Shown here in pieces: positions 41,332-43,120 of a stretch of DNA of 43,120 bases. Both the position numbers and the translations under genes were made by a program. Each line of letters begins with the position of its first letter. The first letter of the stretch is position 1. The notes under the pieces were generated by a model. The model saw only the letters and a list, made by a program, of their open reading frames with translations. It was not told the DNA's origin and ran no database searches. Source of the stretch: Clostridia bacterium (lineage in GTDB: Bacteria; Bacillota; Clostridia; Christensenellales; Borkfalkiaceae); NCBI GenBank assembly GCA_017463205.1, contig JAFTPQ010000043.1, forward strand, positions 1 to 43,120, given 5' to 3'.

Positions 41332-41985
41332 ATGTTGCTTTCTCAATTGTTTTCAAAATGTTTGTCTGTTTCTTATACGAAAGCAGGCGTTTCCGCCAAT
41401 TACGCTTTAAAACGCGACGGCACGACGCTTTACATTTTCTTTGAAGACTCCGACGGCAAAACCGATTGGAAAAATAACGTCGATTTTCCCGCAAAAGCTT
41501 ATCGCCGTATGGGAAAAACCGTTTGGTTTGCGCACCGAGGTTTTTTACGCGTTTGGCAGGAAATATTGCCATTGATCGCCGCCGACGTTGCCGATCGGCA
41601 TTTTCAAAAAATTATCGTGGCAGGATATTCGCACGGAGGCGCATTGGCACTCCTCTGCCACGAGTACGTATGGTTTCACCGCCCCGACTTACGTCAAACC
41701 GCGAAAGGCGTTGGGTTTGGCGCACCGCGCGTGTTGTGGGGAGTGAAAACCCCTTCCGTTAAAAAGCGTTTTGAAAATTTTACGGTTGTGCGAAATCTGC
41801 AAGACGTTGTCACCTTTCTCCCACCCGCCATTTTGGGATATTTCCACGTCGGAAACTTGATAAAAATAGGACAAAAAGGCAAATACAGCCCTACGGAAGC
41901 GCACTATGCCAAAAATATTTTAACCGAATTATTGGTTTACGAACAAACGCTTCGTTCGCAAAACAGCACCCCGCCAAACGTATAA
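41332..41985 (+). CDS. Class 3 lipase-like alpha/beta hydrolase
   Basis: 217 residues from this ATG. VAGYSHGGALALL holds the nucleophile elbow (S100); GVGFGAPRVLWG, VVRNLQDVVTFLPP (candidate Asp) and a His in FHVGNL fit the lipase class 3 layout. WFAHRGFLRVWQEILP before the elbow is also typical of that family. There is no clear signal peptide. The start is uncertain: no good ribosome binding site, and the frame is open upstream to a TTG at 41236. A TATAAT at 41257-41262 could drive it. Its ligand or ester substrate is unknown. Confidence 0.7.
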   Translation: MLLSQLFSKCLSVSYTKAGVSANYALKRDGTTLYIFFEDSDGKTDWKNNVDFPAKAYRRMGKTVWFAHRGFLRVWQEILPLIAADVADRHFQKIIVAGYSHGGALALLCHEYVWFHRPDLRQTAKGVGFGAPRVLWGVKTPSVKKRFENFTVVRNLQDVVTFLPPAILGYFHVGNLIKIGQKGKYSPTEAHYAKNILTELLVYEQTLRSQNSTPPNV

Positions 41986-42004
41986 AATCAATAAGCGAAA
42001 ACGC

Positions 42005-42388
42005 TCAATTTTTTTTACTGCGCGATTTAAAAAACATCGCCATCAAAAAAGAGAATATCACCGCCGCCGACACACCTGCGCTCGCCGCCGATAACGCCCC
42101 CGTAAACACGCCGAATATCCCTTTTTGCGCGCCTTGTATCGCTCCGTTCGCCAACAAATATCCAAATCCGCTGATTGGTACGGTTGCGCCCGCGCCCGCA
42201 AAATCCACAAGATATTGATATACGCCCAACCCTTGCAAAACGACTCCCGCCAGCATAAACACCACCAATATCTTGCCCGCCGTCAGGTCGGTAAAATTGA
42301 TTACGACCTGCGCGATCGTACAAATTGCGCCGCCTACGGCAAACGCTTTTGCAAAGCTCCAAAATATCTCCAAATACGTTTCAAACAT
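42005..42388 (-). CDS. spoVAE: Stage V sporulation protein AE (SpoVAEB type)
   Basis: 127 residues, an integral membrane subunit of the SpoVA channel that moves dipicolinic acid into the forespore and out at germination. AFAVGGAICTIAQVVINF, LQGLGVYQYLVDFAGAGATV, PISGFGYLLANGAIQGAQK and SAGVSAAVIFSFLMAMFF match SpoVAE. GGAAGGAAGGGG precedes the ATG. It lies 45 nt after a broken spoVAD, in the usual D-E order. Confidence 0.92.
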   Translation of the reverse strand: MFETYLEIFWSFAKAFAVGGAICTIAQVVINFTDLTAGKILVVFMLAGVVLQGLGVYQYLVDFAGAGATVPISGFGYLLANGAIQGAQKGIFGVFTGALSAASAGVSAAVIFSFLMAMFFKSRSKKN

Positions 42389-42432
42389 ACCCCTTCCTTC
42401 CTTTCAAACTGTATCTTCTTTTTCCCTCGTTT

Positions 42433-42828
42433 TCAGTCAGTTTCGATACTCACCGCATGACAAATACAGGGAATACTTTCCCCCTGTCCGCTGGATACCG
42501 TGGATAGCAACGCGCCGTCGCCGCCAACAGTACGCGCCGAATTTCTCTTTTTTGCAACTTATCGAATAAATACGAATTAAACACCACAGCCGAACAACCT
42601 GCGCCACTGCCGCCTTGAAATTCATCCTCGATCACTTTGTATATGATCTCGCCGCAATCCACGTGATTCTTCTGAATATCCACGCCCTTTTCCCACGTCA
42701 AATCTTTTACGATCCTGCTGCCCAATGCACCCAGATCGCCTGTCACGATCAAATCGTAATCATCGGCTTTTCTGCCCGTATCTCGCAAATGGTTTAAAAT
42801 GGTGTCCGCCGCCGCGGGGGATATGTGT
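42433..42828 (-). pseudogene. spoVAD: spoVAD relic: 5'-truncated and frameshifted
   Basis: Only the C-terminal ~130 codons remain, beginning at the typical SPAAADTILNH segment and continuing DYDLIVTGDLGALGSRIV, VDCGEIIYKVI and GGSGAGCSAVVF. At about 42515 one G is missing (ACGGCGCG where ACGGGCGCG is expected); with the base restored the frame reads ATGALLSTVSSGQGESIP and ends SIETD and TGA (42433-42435). An in-frame stop lies just before the first homologous codon, so the 5' part is lost. It is about two-thirds identical at DNA level to the intact copy at the right edge, too diverged for a recent duplication. Confidence 0.8.
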
Positions 42829-42945
42829 CAAGTAGAACCATAGTGAAATCGCAAACTTTTTTCGAATATTTTGCGGTTTTTTCTACTTTTTTATATCCCA
42901 TCTCCTTAACAGCTTGTTTCTTCTTAAAATCTTTATACCAACACG
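42829..42945 (-). other. Foreign-looking segment between two spoVAD copies
   Basis: The ~117 bp are not spoVAD homologous. On the minus strand a short frame has an AAGGAG upstream and begins MGYKKVEKTAKYSKKVCDF, continuing TMVLLDTY across the junction. The left limit, TGTGTCAAGTAG on the plus strand, falls exactly where spoVAD homology starts. This looks like a leftover end of an inserted element or a deletion join; I cannot assign a family. Confidence 0.35.
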
Positions 42946-43120
42946 CTAAACGTTTTCCACCGCAACTGCATGCGAGATGCAAGGAATGCTTTCGCCTTGA
43001 CCACTCGACACGGTAGATAATAACGCCCCTGTCGCGATAAACAGCACCTTGTTCAATTCCCTTTTTTTGATTTTATCCATGATATAGGAATTAAAGACAA
43101 CAGCACTACATCCTGCCCCA
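42946..43120 (-). CDS. spoVAD: SpoVAD, C-terminal part (gene continues beyond window)
   Basis: 57 codons and a TAG (42946-42948) are visible. The frame reads AGCSAVVFNSYIMDKIKK, then VLFIATGALLSTVSSGQGES, then IPCISHAVAVENV, the normal SpoVAD C-terminus, with no lesion in the part seen. SpoVAD is the thiolase-like, dipicolinate-binding component of the SpoVA complex. It probably replaces the broken copy downstream. Confidence 0.88.
   Translation of the reverse strand, partial: GAGCSAVVFNSYIMDKIKKRELNKVLFIATGALLSTVSSGQGESIPCISHAVAVENV

Overview
The window looks like a chromosomal stretch of a spore-forming Bacillota of the class Clostridia, probably an uncultured gut lineage. The evidence is the sporulation genes (yunB, spoVAE, spoVAD), the McsA-McsB-ClpC protein-arginine-phosphorylation module, Gram-positive style ribosome binding sites, many TTGACA-17-TATAAT promoters and moderate-to-low GC. 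No rRNA, CRISPR array or complete insertion sequence is visible.

Layout. Positions 1-1700 are a distinctly AT-rich edge of what is probably an integrated element: a partial gene, a protein with an ADP-ribosyltransferase-like C-terminus, paired TATACC repeats, an intact tRNA-Arg(CCT) and a second, T-arm-less copy of that tRNA. From 1.8 to 9 kb are gdhA, a GNAT-like acyltransferase, a TIM-barrel amidohydrolase, an AraC/GyrI regulator, a small GNAT protein and an unknown membrane protein. From 9.1 to 10.2 kb are an orphan phage-type Rad52-like annealing protein and a broken ASCH gene. From 10.3 to 18.3 kb are aspA, a GH3 glycosidase with a divergent AraC regulator, a secreted endonuclease I, a HAD phosphatase, purC and remains of a small membrane-protein gene.

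From 29.6 down to 18.3 kb, all on the minus strand and closely spaced, is one long array: a membrane-bound XRE regulator, mcsA, mcsB, clpC, aroC, aroB, aroA, aroE, aroQ, aroK and an SDR reductase. It joins protein quality control to the shikimate pathway from dehydroquinate synthase to chorismate; DAHP synthase is not present. Next come an orphan MsmK-type sugar-ABC ATPase, a GH29 fucosidase, an aldo/keto reductase, yigZ and tyrS.

The most striking element is the tyrS leader (35588-35885). A near-consensus promoter is followed, with its predicted start site exactly on the A of the ATG, by a 28-codon ORF with five Tyr codons between codons 12 and 19, then an intrinsic terminator, then tyrS. 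It reads as ribosome-mediated attenuation of tyrosyl-tRNA synthetase in place of the usual T-box. Two regulator genes (AraC at 14010, XRE at 29563) have the same promoter-to-ATG geometry, so leaderless translation seems to recur here.

The right end carries a WYL regulator with a palindromic operator, murG-yunB, tdk, an atypical RpiB-family isomerase with a KDPG/KHG aldolase, a class 3 lipase-like protein and a rearranged spoVA locus: spoVAE, a truncated frameshifted spoVAD relic, about 120 bp of foreign-looking sequence, and the 3' end of a second, intact spoVAD. Three broken reading frames in the window all have a one-base G-run indel, so assembly error must be considered.
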